In this document: one piece after another, positions 34,453-46,349 of the stretch
Numbering within the stretch: the stretch's first letter is position 1
Layout of the letters: every line of letters starts with the position of its first letter
NCBI GenBank assembly: GCA_948567375.1
Contig: OX419756.1
Coordinates: 72,616,333-72,680,332, forward strand
Source of the DNA: Lunularia cruciata
Lineage: Eukaryota; Streptophyta; Marchantiopsida; Lunulariales; Lunulariaceae
Direction: 5' to 3'
Length of the DNA: 64,000 nucleotides
Notes under the pieces: model-generated
What the model was told of the DNA's origin: nothing
What the model saw: the letters and a program-made list of their open reading frames with translations, nothing else
Databases searched by the model: none
Made by a program: the position numbers and the translations under genes

Positions 34453-36790
34453 TTACTTGGAGCACATTGAATTCAGCAAAACATGCACCAACATGAGGTC
34501 AACAAAGTACTGATGTCCTCCTCCTACTTGTTGAGCCTTAGAAGGGGGCAGTCCATACCGCGGTCCATTACTGCACTGATGGTCAAAGTGCCATGGAAAT
34601 GTCATATCAAAGTCATCCACCATATGGAAACTAGGTAAGTCTAGTTTGGCAAAGCGATCTGCTAAAATCTTAGTGTAAAGCTCCAACTTCTGGGGGTTGA
34701 TGGCATGTGATCGTGCCAAGCCTGCTACTGCTACGGAGTGGCGATAAATCACACGAGAGATCTTTTTGCTTCTTCGGAGCGTTTGATCCCAAAACTTGAC
34801 TGCATTCTCAACTCCCCACTTTACATACTTTTCTACATCATGTCCCCACACATATGCGTCGTCCAGGCCCGAATTCAGAATCACGAAATCCGGAGGTCTC
34901 CTGTTGTTGCTGAAATAGAGGGTCATGAGGTTCTGGAAGTGGGGATCATCAATTGACAATAGACCCAGAGCCTTTCTTTTTATTTCGTCAAAACCGTAGT
35001 ATGCGTTGGTCATTCGTACTTTCTGCCGCAAGACGCTATACTTCTTGGGCTCGTGAGCAGAGGCGGCTTGTGTATTTCGTGCAGTAAGGGTCCCTCCTGT
35101 TACAGTAGTAACGGGATTCTCTATTCTGTAAAATACTTTGTTGAATTTGAGGTCGAGCTCAGAGACTTGCTTGCCCAGCACAAAGTTGAGCAAATTACGG
35201 GCCGTGTCCTGGTGATTAGTATCTCCCCACCAGAGAATCCACTTGTTATCCAAGCATTCCCAAGCTTCCTCCTCCGTGAAAATCTTGAAGGCACAATGGG
35301 CAGAATAGACCCACCCGTTGCTCTCTAATCTACCTAGAGGACCCTCACACCATGGGCTCTCGCAAGGGGTATCCGAATTCATGCAGAGAAACCTTCCATC
35401 GGGTCCAGGTCCGCAACTTTGGTTGTACTTCTCTCGTGTCCAGCGTCCACTCCATTGCAGCTTGGATATGAGATCTTCAGCTCCACATGTCTTGAGTTCT
35501 GCTGGTTTGGGTTTGGTTTTTGGCACCACAAATTCTATCTCAAAACTTGCGACCATCTCATCTCGAAACCAGGGACTTCTCTCTGCGGGACCCGAGCTAA
35601 GTCCATGGAAGTTGGCAAATAAGAGGACGACTTTGAAATTGTATAAACCAGCGAACCCAATGTCCACTTGGATCTTCAGTTCATAAGACCCGTCTCCGAG
35701 ATCGATCAATAGAGGACGAGACTTCCAGTACGGCCCGTTCAAGTCCGTCTCAAAGTAGTCTCCTCCATTACAGCGCCTGACTCCGTCACTATCGTAAGAA
35801 ACAATCGTAAACCGATGAATTTTATCAGTGTCCAGCCGCACCACGTTGCTCCATTCAACCTTCGGAAACCCCAGAACATAAGCTTTGTGTGTTCTTTTTC
35901 TAACGCACGGAAATGGGGACGTTAAGTTTTCTTTCAGCCGCTGAAGCATCAGATTCGTCTCATCGTTTATAATTGGGTACTGCATCCAAACTGTCCCCTG
36001 AGATTGCACGAAAATCAGTTAACACCTTTCTCTTTAATATGGTGCGTACTGAACAATTCCAAGGAGCGCCTCCTCTGGGCAGAAGAGGATATGTAGAGGG
36101 ACGAACTCTGGTTCAACGTTTGTAGGAGACAGAATCACAAGGTGCCAGATGTGATGAGGATAGACATGATCATAGGCCAACCTAGAGAACGAACCTTCCC
36201 GAGTTTAAGCAGAGAGTCCAGCCAAGTGTCTAGAAAGGAGATAAATTCGAATTTCAAAATCCGTTAAAATCTGTTCAGTGCTAGACAAAGGGTTAGAAGA
36301 TGCTGTTCCAGGAAGGCTCGGAATTTAGTTCGGCGACGAGCATGGATCAATGCCTTCAGACGCATCATAATGTAGTGTTCTAGCAATACTATCGATTATA
36401 AACCACAAAAGCCATAGAATTTACCTGACGCTCGCACGCCGACCTTAGTTTGCTGAAACCTGGAACCCCGAACACGAAACTGGAACGAAATTGAGCCAAG
36501 GATCTATTTTCGCGGAATAGTACTATGAAATAAGCTGCAATTACGCTGAAAACTATGGCCGCATATATTGTTCTTGGCTTGTTTCGAACCCATGCTTTGG
36601 AAGCAATGAAAAACGACGGTACAGATAGCACCGAAGTAACATTCTTGTCAGTATCGTCCTTCCTCCCCGACGAGCAAGTTCCATCTTTTCGTATCGGGAC
36701 AGCAGATTCATCCTTCTTCTTCTTCCTCCCCATCGAATCCAAAATACAGCTTCTTCTGCCGACCTCCAGTTTGTTTGGAATCCAAACCAC
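34453..36790 (-). CDS. NXPE-like type II membrane protein 3, probable pseudoenzyme
   Basis: Two exons: 36733-36425 (or from an upstream ATG at 36790) and 35997-34453, joined at CAG|GTAAAT and TCTCAG|GGG in phase 0 (about 617 residues). A Lys-rich start (MGRKKKKDE) precedes an anchor (TIYAAIVFSVIAAYFIVLF). The Ig-like domain (KIHRFTIVSYD, GGDYFETDLNG) and NXPE domain (CESPWCEGPLGRLESNGWVYS) are well kept and the frame is open to the end. However the Ser motif reads WWGDTNHQD (G-D-T, 35218-35226), and the C-terminal motif reads SNGPRYG (34558-34569), so the D-x-x-H Asp and His are replaced by Asn and Arg. All three predicted catalytic residues are altered while the fold appears intact. Confidence 0.8.
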
Positions 36791-38481
36791 AGACCTGTCA
36801 GAAATTATAGCTGCAATCTATCAACGAAGAACTAAAGCTTGGCATCAACATTCTGGGGCTCCATAATAAAGAGTTTGCGCGTTTTGAAATTCAGGCCGCA
36901 GTGAGATTGAGCTACTAGTAGAGTGGAAGGAACAAGAGAAGTTCCAGATGTACCTCTCCCATTTACCATCAAGACTCTTAACATATGGGACTAGAAATAT
37001 ACCTTACCGTAGGCAGAAATCGCAGTTGCACAGTGTTCTAGCTACAGATGGTGTCTATTTTACCTCGTGAAAATACGTCCTACAATCAACATGTATAGAT
37101 ACGTCTGGCAGTTGTGTCCAGAACGACAGTTGCGACTACAAAGTGGATAGAATTCAACTGACAGACGGGAACAGTTTTCTATTTCTTCAACTAGGACAGG
37201 CAACCGCCAGTTCACTGTGTCATTGTCATGCAACACAAACACACCATGTTTACGTTTTGTTTGCTTAGAGAAGGTGCCGGAAGCTCTTGCTAGAGCCAAA
37301 TCATACCAGTCTACTCCTCCTTGCATGCGTCTTCTTGCACCTTGTTCACCCAACTGAATTAGTGTACAACGTCATGTGATTGACTTTGAAACCGTGACGC
37401 TCTAGGTTAACATAAGATCAGAATTTGACCACTCGACTGCTCGAAACAGGAAGCGCACTTTTCTGATTTCGTGACATACCCCCAGCTATTAGAAAAGTCG
37501 AAAGCTGCGGGTATCTGTGGTGTCTGAGCTGCATTACTCACTGCTAACATAAAATTGTGTATATTAAAACTTACATCTGCTTCCTGGGAACTGCTCCCTG
37601 TAATCGGTCGGGGTCTTTAACTCCTGCTGGGAATTATGTGCTTTTAGTTGAAGTCTTGTTAGGTCATCAAGACAAGAATTTGGCTATTTCGCTGTTTACT
37701 TAAAGTACCCTTTCACACACATCAAGACACAAGCTACAGGCTCTCTCCAAGTATGAGGACGTAACTGTTGAGTGAGAGTGATATTTGCTCTTTTCTGGAC
37801 GGTCAGTAGCAGTTAAGATCGCTCACCCAAACCCAAAACCCTGTAACCTCTTTTATGATCAATGCAGTCAGATAGATGAGCACTTTGTTAAACGCCAAAC
37901 TATTGCTACCGCAGCAGCAGTCAGCAAGCAGCTCATTTACAAAAGGTGGTGCTGATGGTACATCATCAAGTCTTATTATGATGATGAGGTGACCCCAGAA
38001 CTAGAACGGTGGTGAAGCATTCAAGCTTCATACTACTCCCATCGTACTGCAATGCCTCTCTCTTTCTATTATCCTGAAGTGCGGAACAGAGTGCTCGGAT
38101 CCAGCTACTGAGGTGCTCCAGAATGTGAAAGGATTAATCTCTTGGAGGGCCATTGGAAGCTTGCGGAGTAGGATAAGTTCAACAGGTTGTCACCGATGAG
38201 GCCTTTGTGCTTCAGCTTCCACGAGCTCTACTTAATGTTGAACGAGGGTGTTGAATTTAAGCTAACATGGATCTATTTCACGACAAAAATAACTTTGAGG
38301 ATGCTACAAATTTGTCCAAATGCTGCAGTCCCAGTACTTCCATTGACTTTCAGTGAATCTTGCTTCTCTTTTATGGAGTAGGTCACATCTGATTATTGAT
38401 TGATGACCATCTAATCCCTACACTTCTTATTGCCTCGCCGACCAATCTAACCCGAAAGTTGTTAAATAGTCCCAGGTGGAA
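36791..38481. other. Intergenic region between divergent genes
   Basis: NXPE-like gene 3 is transcribed leftward and the coiled-coil gene rightward from this 1.7-kb interval, so both promoters and leaders should lie here. I found no convincing protein gene, RNA gene or repeat; no TATA box stands out. Confidence 0.3.
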
Positions 38482-41400
38482 ATGACGCCCCCTTTATCTG
38501 TGCGGGATTACCTCCAGTCAGCTTCAGAGCTGCCAGAAGATCCCGAGGAGAGAAGAGATCAATACGAGCATCTGAAGATATCCGTTGCAGCAATGCGCAC
38601 CAAATGCCGCTCTACACCTCCTCCTTCTCCTGCATGTCACCACTCTTCAAACTCCCTAGTGCCATATGCTGCATACTTTTCAAGCCCGTCTCCAGGGCCA
38701 GGAACTAGCGACTCACACATACGTCAAATAGAAGCCAGTGGTCTACTCGAGAGCTACGCCATGCAGGCACTTCGACTGGATTGTGAAATGAAACTGAAGG
38801 TGATTGATTAGCAAAGCTTTGCCGTTTATCGTGCCCCAGAAGTCTTCCTGCATAACGTCAGCGGAATGTCCAATTTGAGTAAAAGACTCAACCTCGGAAA
38901 GTAGCAGTGGTAGAATTTCGTGAGACTAGGGACATAAGTCGTTGCTAGCATTGACAGTAGGCTGCTGAACGCCGCAGGGTTTCTCTATGTACTGAAAGTC
39001 CTCGAGGACTATCAAATAGCTCAACTTAAAACTGAAGAATTGGAAGTGAAAGTCTGCTGACAAAATGCACCAGTTTTAAGTCTTCCTTGTCAACAGAATG
39101 CTTCCAAATTGGACAACACAGATCAGTAATCTGACAATATTCAACTCGGTTTCGCTAGGCAACTTCCCAACGTCTTCGTAATCAAGACAAACTATGCTCG
39201 CGCTTGATAAATAAGCGTTTTAGTATTAGCAGGATAGCCAAGAGGAGATGGAAAAGTTACGGGGGAGGTTGAGAGACAAGATACGGCGCACAGAGCAGTT
39301 CGACCGGGAGCTCCAGAAACAGCGGGAGAAATTGGAGGCGAAAGTTGCTTTCTTTTCGGATCAATCGAAAGTGCTAGAGGAGCAAGTAGCTGAACAAGCT
39401 ATTCGTCACGGACAGGTGAATGAATGCAAGGCAAAGCAGAATAAGCCTGGTATTGAGGCTTGCTCGCTCTGTCTGTTCATCGTATATCTGTGAATTCGAG
39501 CCTCACCGTCGTCTAGGAATGATGTTCATCTAAACTGCCGTTCTCCATCTCACATTGTGGATTGCAATGCGAGTGACGAAGGGCTTCAAAGAACATATGT
39601 GGCATCATGAGATAACCGTTCTTTGAGAACTTGAACTGCCCGTAGATGTTGGACGCTCAGTTTAAAGCTCTAGGTTTGTTGCTGAGCAAGCTAGGAACGA
39701 CCGTCCGATTAATAGAAGAGTCGGTGGGAATTGGGGAGGTGCTGTTCAAGGTCAAAATCGCAATCCGTTTCAGACATGACAGTTGAAATGAGGACTAAAA
39801 TTGCTTTAGGGTTTTCCAAAGGCAGGATTGCTTTAATAATAGAGAAGTTTTGTTTGAATCTAGATCTTAGTGACAGGGAAGAGAAGTTCCCAAGATGATG
39901 CTGACAATTAAGGCCCTTTTATGATTTTCATCCAACAAAGATTTTATCTAAGAAAGATTTTATTCCGGCAAAGAAAAAAGAGATGGCGCTTTAATGTCAG
40001 CTTCATCTTGGGAACCGTCCATTCCTGGGAAACTCAACCTTGTCCAGCACTGAATCTTTCCAAGGTTTGCCAACCCTGGAGAAACCAAGCGCACCTTCTT
40101 CTTCAAGGTACTGTTCAGCTACAATCCTTGTAGATCAACAGCCATCAAAACTTCTACAAATTTTTTTGCTTCCGACCTTCCATCAGGTACGACACTCCAT
40201 AGCTGCATGTTCGACAGATGACAAATAGAATTCTTCTTCTGATATAGCTTGCTCGTGGCAAACAAGCACGTTACCACCGTCTCTCTTGCTGTGATCCTAA
40301 GATCTCTTGTCAATTAGTGCAGCAACTTCCGTCCCTCTCCTCCAGTGGCGCTGTGTTCAGTCCTGAAAGGGAGTGCCGGCGGATCTATCACCTTCTCTCT
40401 TTGCTTGGCCTTGAGAAGTAAGTCGTGTGCAGCTGCTCCAACCTGCAATTGCTCATGCAGATCTCCCTAGAATGGTGGCCTTTGAGATCTAAAGAGCACA
40501 AAAAGGTGAAAGCTTAAAGTACTTGTCCGTTATCGAGGGACGACTACATTGATGACAGTGGCCGCAGCTCTTTTGACCGGTTACAATTTTCACATGAATC
40601 AGGATCTCCACAAGCAAGCAGAGACGATAAGATGTTCTATGAATTCAGATGGAGAGAAAAGAGAAGAGGATATAACAAGGCTGGTGTCTAGTTATGAAGA
40701 CAGTATAAACTTACTGAAAAATACTAGTGAAGCACAAAGTGCTGAAGTAAGTAGCTAAAGATGCCACCGTACTGTCCTACGTCAGTGGTGGAGTCTAGTT
40801 TCTGATTCAACGCAGAGATGTCAAATAGCTCAACTGCTACCACTATATAGATCGATAGTTTCATGACCTCACTTCAAGTTTGAAGCTCTTAGATTGAACC
40901 CACAATCCTGAATGGCACCGGCTTTCCAGCGAGGAGCAGTATTAGGTATGACGCACTTTGTTTTGAAGATATAATTGGATACAGTAGGTTGTTGGCAGAT
41001 TGAAAAATTAGAACGGGAGTGCAGTTTTCGATTGGAGCAGATGGAAAGGTCCAAGGTAAAAGCAGACGACTCCATGAAATACCTTGATGGGCAAATGAAG
41101 ATGGTGGCTGAAGAAGCTGAGAAATTCAGGACGAAATACGATGAACAGGTATGTATGATAATTCTGCTAGCTCGGACAATACATCCTCATAAAACTGATT
41201 AATAGAAACTCTTTATCTCTGGCACTGTGTTGCAAACCTTTCCTGTAGGGTCGTTGTTAGTAGGACACGAGGTTTGTTCTGGGCAATCATGAGCATTCTT
41301 TGTTGAAAAACTCATTAGCATGTCTGGGAAACAGGAGAAAGAATGGAACGTGAAGCTGCAACACATGACTGCCATGCACCAATTCCAGATCAAAACTCTC

Positions 41401-42456
41401 TGTAGGTGATTGGTAGTGCATTGAAGATGGGAGTAGCTCCATAGGGATATTGTAGTTATTTGGTATCCTTTCAGACGATGTATAGCAATCAGTACGTATA
41501 ACTCATGAGATATATAACGTCGGATAATGGATCTAGTGCTGGTGGTGAACTTTTTAATGGCTATTCGAATGACGATCGTGTTTTCATTGATTAACTTCTC
41601 GCTCAGTTCAGATTGTCTCGATCGTGCTAGGTATGATGAACAGTATCCTGCAATTCATTGTAGCTGAGCTTAATTTAGTCAAGAGCTTAATTATGTCAAG
41701 AGACTGTTAGATCTGGCAGGAATTCCGTTGCTTGTAAACTAGAGCATAGTATCTAGTAGCAAAAGATTATCCACCTTCGCGTGACAACATGGTGTAAACT
41801 AATATCGCAGGTCAAGAGAATGAGCTCCAAATAGAAGAGAAGATAAAGGAGAGGGAGCTACACAGCCTCACGTTGCAAACATACAAGTCCCAGAAGGTTG
41901 AGAATGATAACATAAATCTATGTTTGTTCGTGAGCTGCATATGTCTTCTGCTTAGGCCTTATCTGCAGATTCTTCGCTCGCAGACATATGAATATCAATT
42001 TCCTGTATAAGACCCCTCAACTCCTAGCAGGTCAAATTGGTGACTCACGGCAGTAGAGTAAACGTGTTTGATAGTACTAATCTAGATGCCATTGAGCTCA
42101 TACCTCAAAGAGCTAGTTGGTCCATGGCTTTCACTTAATTATTTTGACCGATTTACATACCCAAAAGTTCGAAAAGAGAAGTTATGGACAAGGATAAAAA
42201 ACTGATATGAAGAGTCCCTCGAGAGAAAGTGAAGAGAAACAGATAACAGTCTATTGATTGAAAATTCGTCATACTCTGCAATTAACAGCACTAGCTGCAT
42301 GTGTGTTAATTGCAGCTGAAGGATATGGAGTACGTAGAAGAACGTGTGAAAGGAGTTTTAGATGCCAAAGAAGCTACCATCGTCCAGTTAAAGCTAGAGC
42401 TTAGGCTATTACACCAGCAACTCAAAGAATCCGCCAACATGCTCGATGATGACTAG
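38482..42456 (+). CDS. Unrecognised multi-exon coiled-coil protein
   Basis: At least seven exons fit good splice sites and compatible phases: 38482-38799, 39233-39415, 40603-40746, 40999-41148, 41335-41401, 41811-41896 and 42316-42456, about 360 residues. The N-terminal 100 residues start MTPPLSVRDYLQSASELPED, then a Ser/Pro-rich stretch (STPPPSPACHHSSN, SSPSPGPGTSDS). The rest is heptad-like and highly charged (EEMEKLRGRLRDKIRR, LEEQVAEQ, EREDI-like and ECSFRLEQMERSK blocks), ending VEERVKGVLDAKEATIVQLK, HQQLKESANMLDDD and stop. A further exon may lie at about 38958-39050 (VLEDYQIAQLKTEELEVK) or between 39416 and 40602. No family was recognised. Long coiled coils with this pattern occur in centriolar/basal-body proteins of plants with motile sperm, but that is speculation. 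Confidence 0.6.
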
Positions 42457-43003
42457 ACGACATCAGTGGCACAATTGATGTCACGCAATTTCATCAGATC
42501 AATATCGGTACTTTACAGCAGAGTCAGCTCAAGGTTTCACGTTTACGGTCACGCACTTTGGATCTTAAATCTATTATCGTGTCAATATTGGTAAGGCCTA
42601 AATTCACCTCACTTCAATTCCAGAACTCATCTTGTTCATACTTATTCCTACTTCCCAAAGAATGAAATGATGGAAACGAAGAATCTTGTCTCGATTTCCA
42701 CTTGATAGATCTCGCTTCTGCTCAAAGAGGAGTCAGTCCACTTAGCTCTCCTTCTTGTCGTTAGCAAACCGAATCTGGGACTGAGGCGCTCGTGAATGTA
42801 CGGCACATTTTAATCGGTCCAAAGACCACACGAGCATTTAACTCTTGTTGGCTCGACCTGAATTCAGTTGGCGCAACATTTTCTCTCGAACGGGAACGCG
42901 GAGTCACAAGTTCCTGAAATGTACGAAATGTTACGCAGATCAAATTGAACAATATGACACGCAGAGCAATGTAATTCTGTAGTAAAACAGTATGACTTGC
43001 ATA
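42457..43003. other. Intergenic sequence
   Basis: The first part is likely the 3' untranslated region of the coiled-coil gene. Nothing else is recognised before the LINE copy that begins at about 43004. Confidence 0.3.
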
Positions 43004-43305
43004 TCAAATTTGATCTAGACAAACTTCTTTACCAATCTCGTGCAGAGGGGTAGGCCTATTATCTATGGAGGAGATTGCACCTATAATATTTTTGGGTAGT
43101 TGTGCTCTCTTGGCACCCCTACTTGGCTCTGATTTTGTGGTTGATGATAGGCCAACTTTGGAGACTTGTGTGACTAAGGTGCATGAGGGATCCTTTTCTC
43201 TATAGGTGTTATTGTTGCAAACAAGAGATGGTCTATCACCATGGGCACGGGAAGACCTTCCATCCTTTGCTTCACAATGGTCAGATTGGACCAAAGGTTT
43301 GTAGT

Positions 43306-44053
43306 TGTAATACTCCGAGGACAAGAGAAGGGAGAAAACACAGATTACACTCATCATTCGGTGCCCCAAAGGAGCACTTTCTCTTTATTACATAGACAAA
43401 GAGGATCTCCTCCAATGAAGCTCCACCATAGGATTAGGCACACAGATAGGTGACATGTCAACAAGCTCCACCCTTGGATTACTTACTTGGATGGGTGATA
43501 TATCGGTCTAGGTCCTATCTGGTTGGTCAAACAAGCTTTGACCAGAGGGAATCTTTTAGGGAATATTCCTATAAGAGTCTCAGAATCACGCTAGGTACCA
43601 TAGGAAAGCTCTTGACGAGACAAACCGGGGGGGAGGGGAGGCCAGCCTTTCCTCTATTTGGGGGGGAGGGGGAGGGGGGGCCAGCATTTCCTCTTTTTGA
43701 GGCTCAATTCATTTGTTTAGGCCTCCGAAATTGCCTTCAAAGATTTCAGGCATATTTTGGTTCCTACTCTATTAGTAGAAGTCTCCTTTTGGTGATACCT
43801 CTTTCTGATCTTTTTAGTTCATCATGTGTAACATCCTTCCAGATGTTACAAAACCAATTCTCACCTTTAAATCATATGTCTAGCTATTGCTTCTAAGGTT
43901 CTCAAGTCTATTTTGGTTTTTGCTCTATTAGTAGAAGTACTCTTTTGGTGATACTTCTATCTGATTTATTTTGACCATCATGTATAACATCATTCTAGAT
44001 GTTACCAAACTGAATTTCACATCTAGATCATATGGCTAGCTCTTGGTATTATA
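43306..44053 (+). repeat. Solo LTR with perfect 5-bp target duplication
   Basis: It begins TGTAATACTCC and ends GGTATTATA, so its ends are inverted copies of each other apart from one change. GTAGT flanks it on both sides (43301-43305 and 44054-44058). It belongs to the family seen at 4186-4771 and 51373/57665 but is longer (748 bp) because an internal block of about 150 bp (CTCTATTAGTAGAAGT to about TAGCT) is tandemly duplicated and a G-rich tract is expanded. Confidence 0.85.
43627..43680 (+). repeat. G-rich tracts inside the solo LTR
   Basis: Two tracts, G7-A-G4 at 43627-43638 and G7-A-G5-A-G7 at 43660-43680, lie in copies of an AGGCCAGCCTTTCC-type word. The related LTRs have no such runs. 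They could form a G-quadruplex or reflect slippage. Confidence 0.6.
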
Positions 44054-45040
44054 GTAGTCTTCCTTGATAGACTAACAATGCCAATATATGCTACATTCTC
44101 TCTTAGTTGACTCATCCATACCTCGGGCCACTAGAGCACATCTTTGCTCTTGTTCTTGCAAGGGTGCATGCTCTTGGATCCTAGCTCAACCGTGCATTAG
44201 GGCATTCCAACTCACACTAGTCACTTTCTTTACAACAATGAGGTTTCGCGTAGGTTTGGTCGACACGTCAACATCTTTGTTACTCACTTGTGAGTGTGGT
44301 TCTACACTAGATGCAATAGCGGTCCATATGACACGGTGTATTTATGGAGGACAATGGATAGCTACCCAAAATGCCAGTAGGGATATAGTGTTTGCTATGG
44401 CACGAGAGAGTGGATTCCTTGCTTGGAAGGAGCGTTCATATTCTTTGTAGACAACACATGTCAGAGCAAACTTATACTTGATCCGAGAGGATCAAGTGAC
44501 TATGGCGGATGTTATGGTTACATACCCTATGCATAATGCAGTTTTGGAGGGAGTGATTACTCATCTTCTTGGATGGGCGGTGAGTGGAGCAGCAGCACGC
44601 AAGGTCTCCAAGTATAGAGGTATGTAGCAAGGTCACCTCTTTGTTCCTCTAACTTTGGAGTTATATGGAGTGATGGACATGGCGTTTGACACATTTGTCA
44701 AGGAGTGCACAATAGCTTATCATATTAGACACAAGTGGTATCACTCTCATTCTCAAACCTTGTAGCATACTTTAGATAACATGTGTCCATTGCTCTACAA
44801 CGAGCATTGGCTGGTGCAATCCATAAGAAACCAATCAGTCTAGGTGATGCTTCTTCGGATAGTCCAATAATTTGTAGACTTTACGACTTGCATAGCTCAG
44901 ATATCTTAGGTGCGGTAGTGCAGATTTCTCGTATAGATACTATTGGGGCTAACCTCATTTTATTTCTTTTGTCTCTCCCTTGATTGGTTTGATGGGGTCT
45001 TCATATCCTTCTTGTGTTCTATGTGGTTGCCTTTTCAAAC

Positions 45041-46308
45041 ATAAGAAGGCAGATATATTCCATAAATTCTGTATAGAAATAAGATAGTAATCAAGGCAGA
45101 GATTTCACTATCAAAGTCGTTTATCAGTCTTCAAGCTGCCCAAGTTCTCTCTCTTCATGGTATGCTAAAAGTTTAGTGGGATGTTACTCTACTATATGAC
45201 GCGCTTGTCGTCCTCTGCTGATATTTTGTTGTCAACGTTTAATTTTCTCATCTTTTCTAATCCATTAGTCCTCGCCTGTATCTAGATATCTTTCATCGAT
45301 CACATGTTTACCTCCTCGGCTATCACAAGAAGGTCCCAACCACGATACTTAGCCAAACGAGCGCTAGCTCGAGCTGTGACAAACGCCCTTTGCTTAGTCT
45401 AGCACAGCACAGGAGTTATTAGTTCACTCACGTTTCCTGGTATGGTATGGTATGGTAACGGTACTGCGAACTGAACCGAATTTAACTCCCTGTTCCTGGG
45501 CCAAGCAAGCTGTCTGTGCATCCACGTAAGAAGATCAAGCAAATGGCTCAGGAACCACACGTGAGTGGATACATCTCTTCAGTTTGGACTTCAATTGTGG
45601 TCTATTTTGATCTCACCTTATCCGGTTGCTATCAGAGCTTCAGACGACAGTACAGTCAGTGATGAAAAACTGGAATAAGCACGGATTTGACCGGATTTAG
45701 GTGCATGCTCGAAGTCTTTTTGCCAGAGACTTGTTCGGTCGCTAGCCTGGATGGAAACGTGTAGAATTCATATGCAAAGGAAAAGAGAGGGCGACCGTGC
45801 ATAAAACACGAAGGAGGGGAAGATCCCATCGAGCCGTACAAGGGTGAGACAATATAGGTAAAATGGGGCTAAAATGGTAAAATGCAAAGGACGAAAAAAG
45901 GAAAAGGAAGGGATACGTAAAAGGGAGAAATATGGAGGGATGGAATCGATGAAGAAAAGGAAGGGCAAGAGTAAACTCCTAGGGGGAAACAAGTGGAGAA
46001 GGAATGGATGATTGTGCGTGGAAGAAGTAGGCCGGAGATGCTACAACATGGAAGTCCCGTGGAAGAGGTCTGTGCTGGTAGGGCTACTGCTTGAAATGTC
46101 CGTAGTAAAGGCTGCGTTCCTTACCTTATCGATCGTGCAAGGAGTAGAAGTAGGGTTTGTATAAATATTCCGGAGAAGTTGGAGACCACTGGTGAGGCTG
46201 CTATAGATTGCTGCAGCTCATTTTATGTGAATACTATAATGCAGGACGCGGCGAGGATCTGTTCGATAAGCTGACAAAATCTTAACCACTGTCAGACAAG
46301 GTGAAAGA
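45041..46308. other. Intergenic sequence with a microsatellite and a LINE-tail fragment
   Basis: No gene is seen. (TGGTA)4 lies at 45438-45457. A minus-strand LINE 3'-tail fragment is at about 45786-45870 (CGAAGGAGGGGAAGATCCC, then ATCGAGCCGTACAAGGG). From 45870 to 46020 the plus strand is purine-rich (GGAAAAGGAAGGG-type). Confidence 0.4.
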
Positions 46309-46349
46309 CTGTTTTCATCCCCTCAAATGATTTGAGGGGATGAAAACAG
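46309..46349. repeat. Perfect 20-bp palindrome
   Basis: CTGTTTTCATCCCCTCAAAT (46309-46328) and its exact reverse complement (46330-46349) are separated by a single G at 46329. Directly to the right begins a LINE 3' fragment. Confidence 0.9.

Larger units (their letters stand above)
43004..45040 (+). pseudogene. Second LINE copy, 3' part, split by a solo LTR
   Basis: 43004-43305 matches 12720-13015 of the first LINE copy, and 44054-45040 continues with the cysteine/histidine module (CECGSTLDAIAVHM, then GGQWIATQNASRDIVFAMARESG), the VTMADVMVTYPMHNAVLEGV block, the KVSKYRG block and VSIALQRALAGAIH (near 44780), then the 3' tail. The 5' end is truncated, as usual for LINEs. The two pieces are separated by the solo LTR at 43306-44053, and the GTAGT duplicated by it reconstitutes the sequence of the first copy. 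Stops and indels show that it is inactive. Confidence 0.65.

Noticed and set aside
37060-37353. Minus-strand frame of 97 codons upstream of NXPE-like gene 3
   Set aside because: No motif, no splice support and no link to the NXPE exon; treated as chance.
43306-44053. Interpretation as a terminal-inverted-repeat MITE
   Set aside because: The TGTAATAC/GTATTACA ends first suggested a MITE. TG...CA termini, 5-bp target duplications at all three copies and the lack of long inverted repeats fit a solo LTR better.
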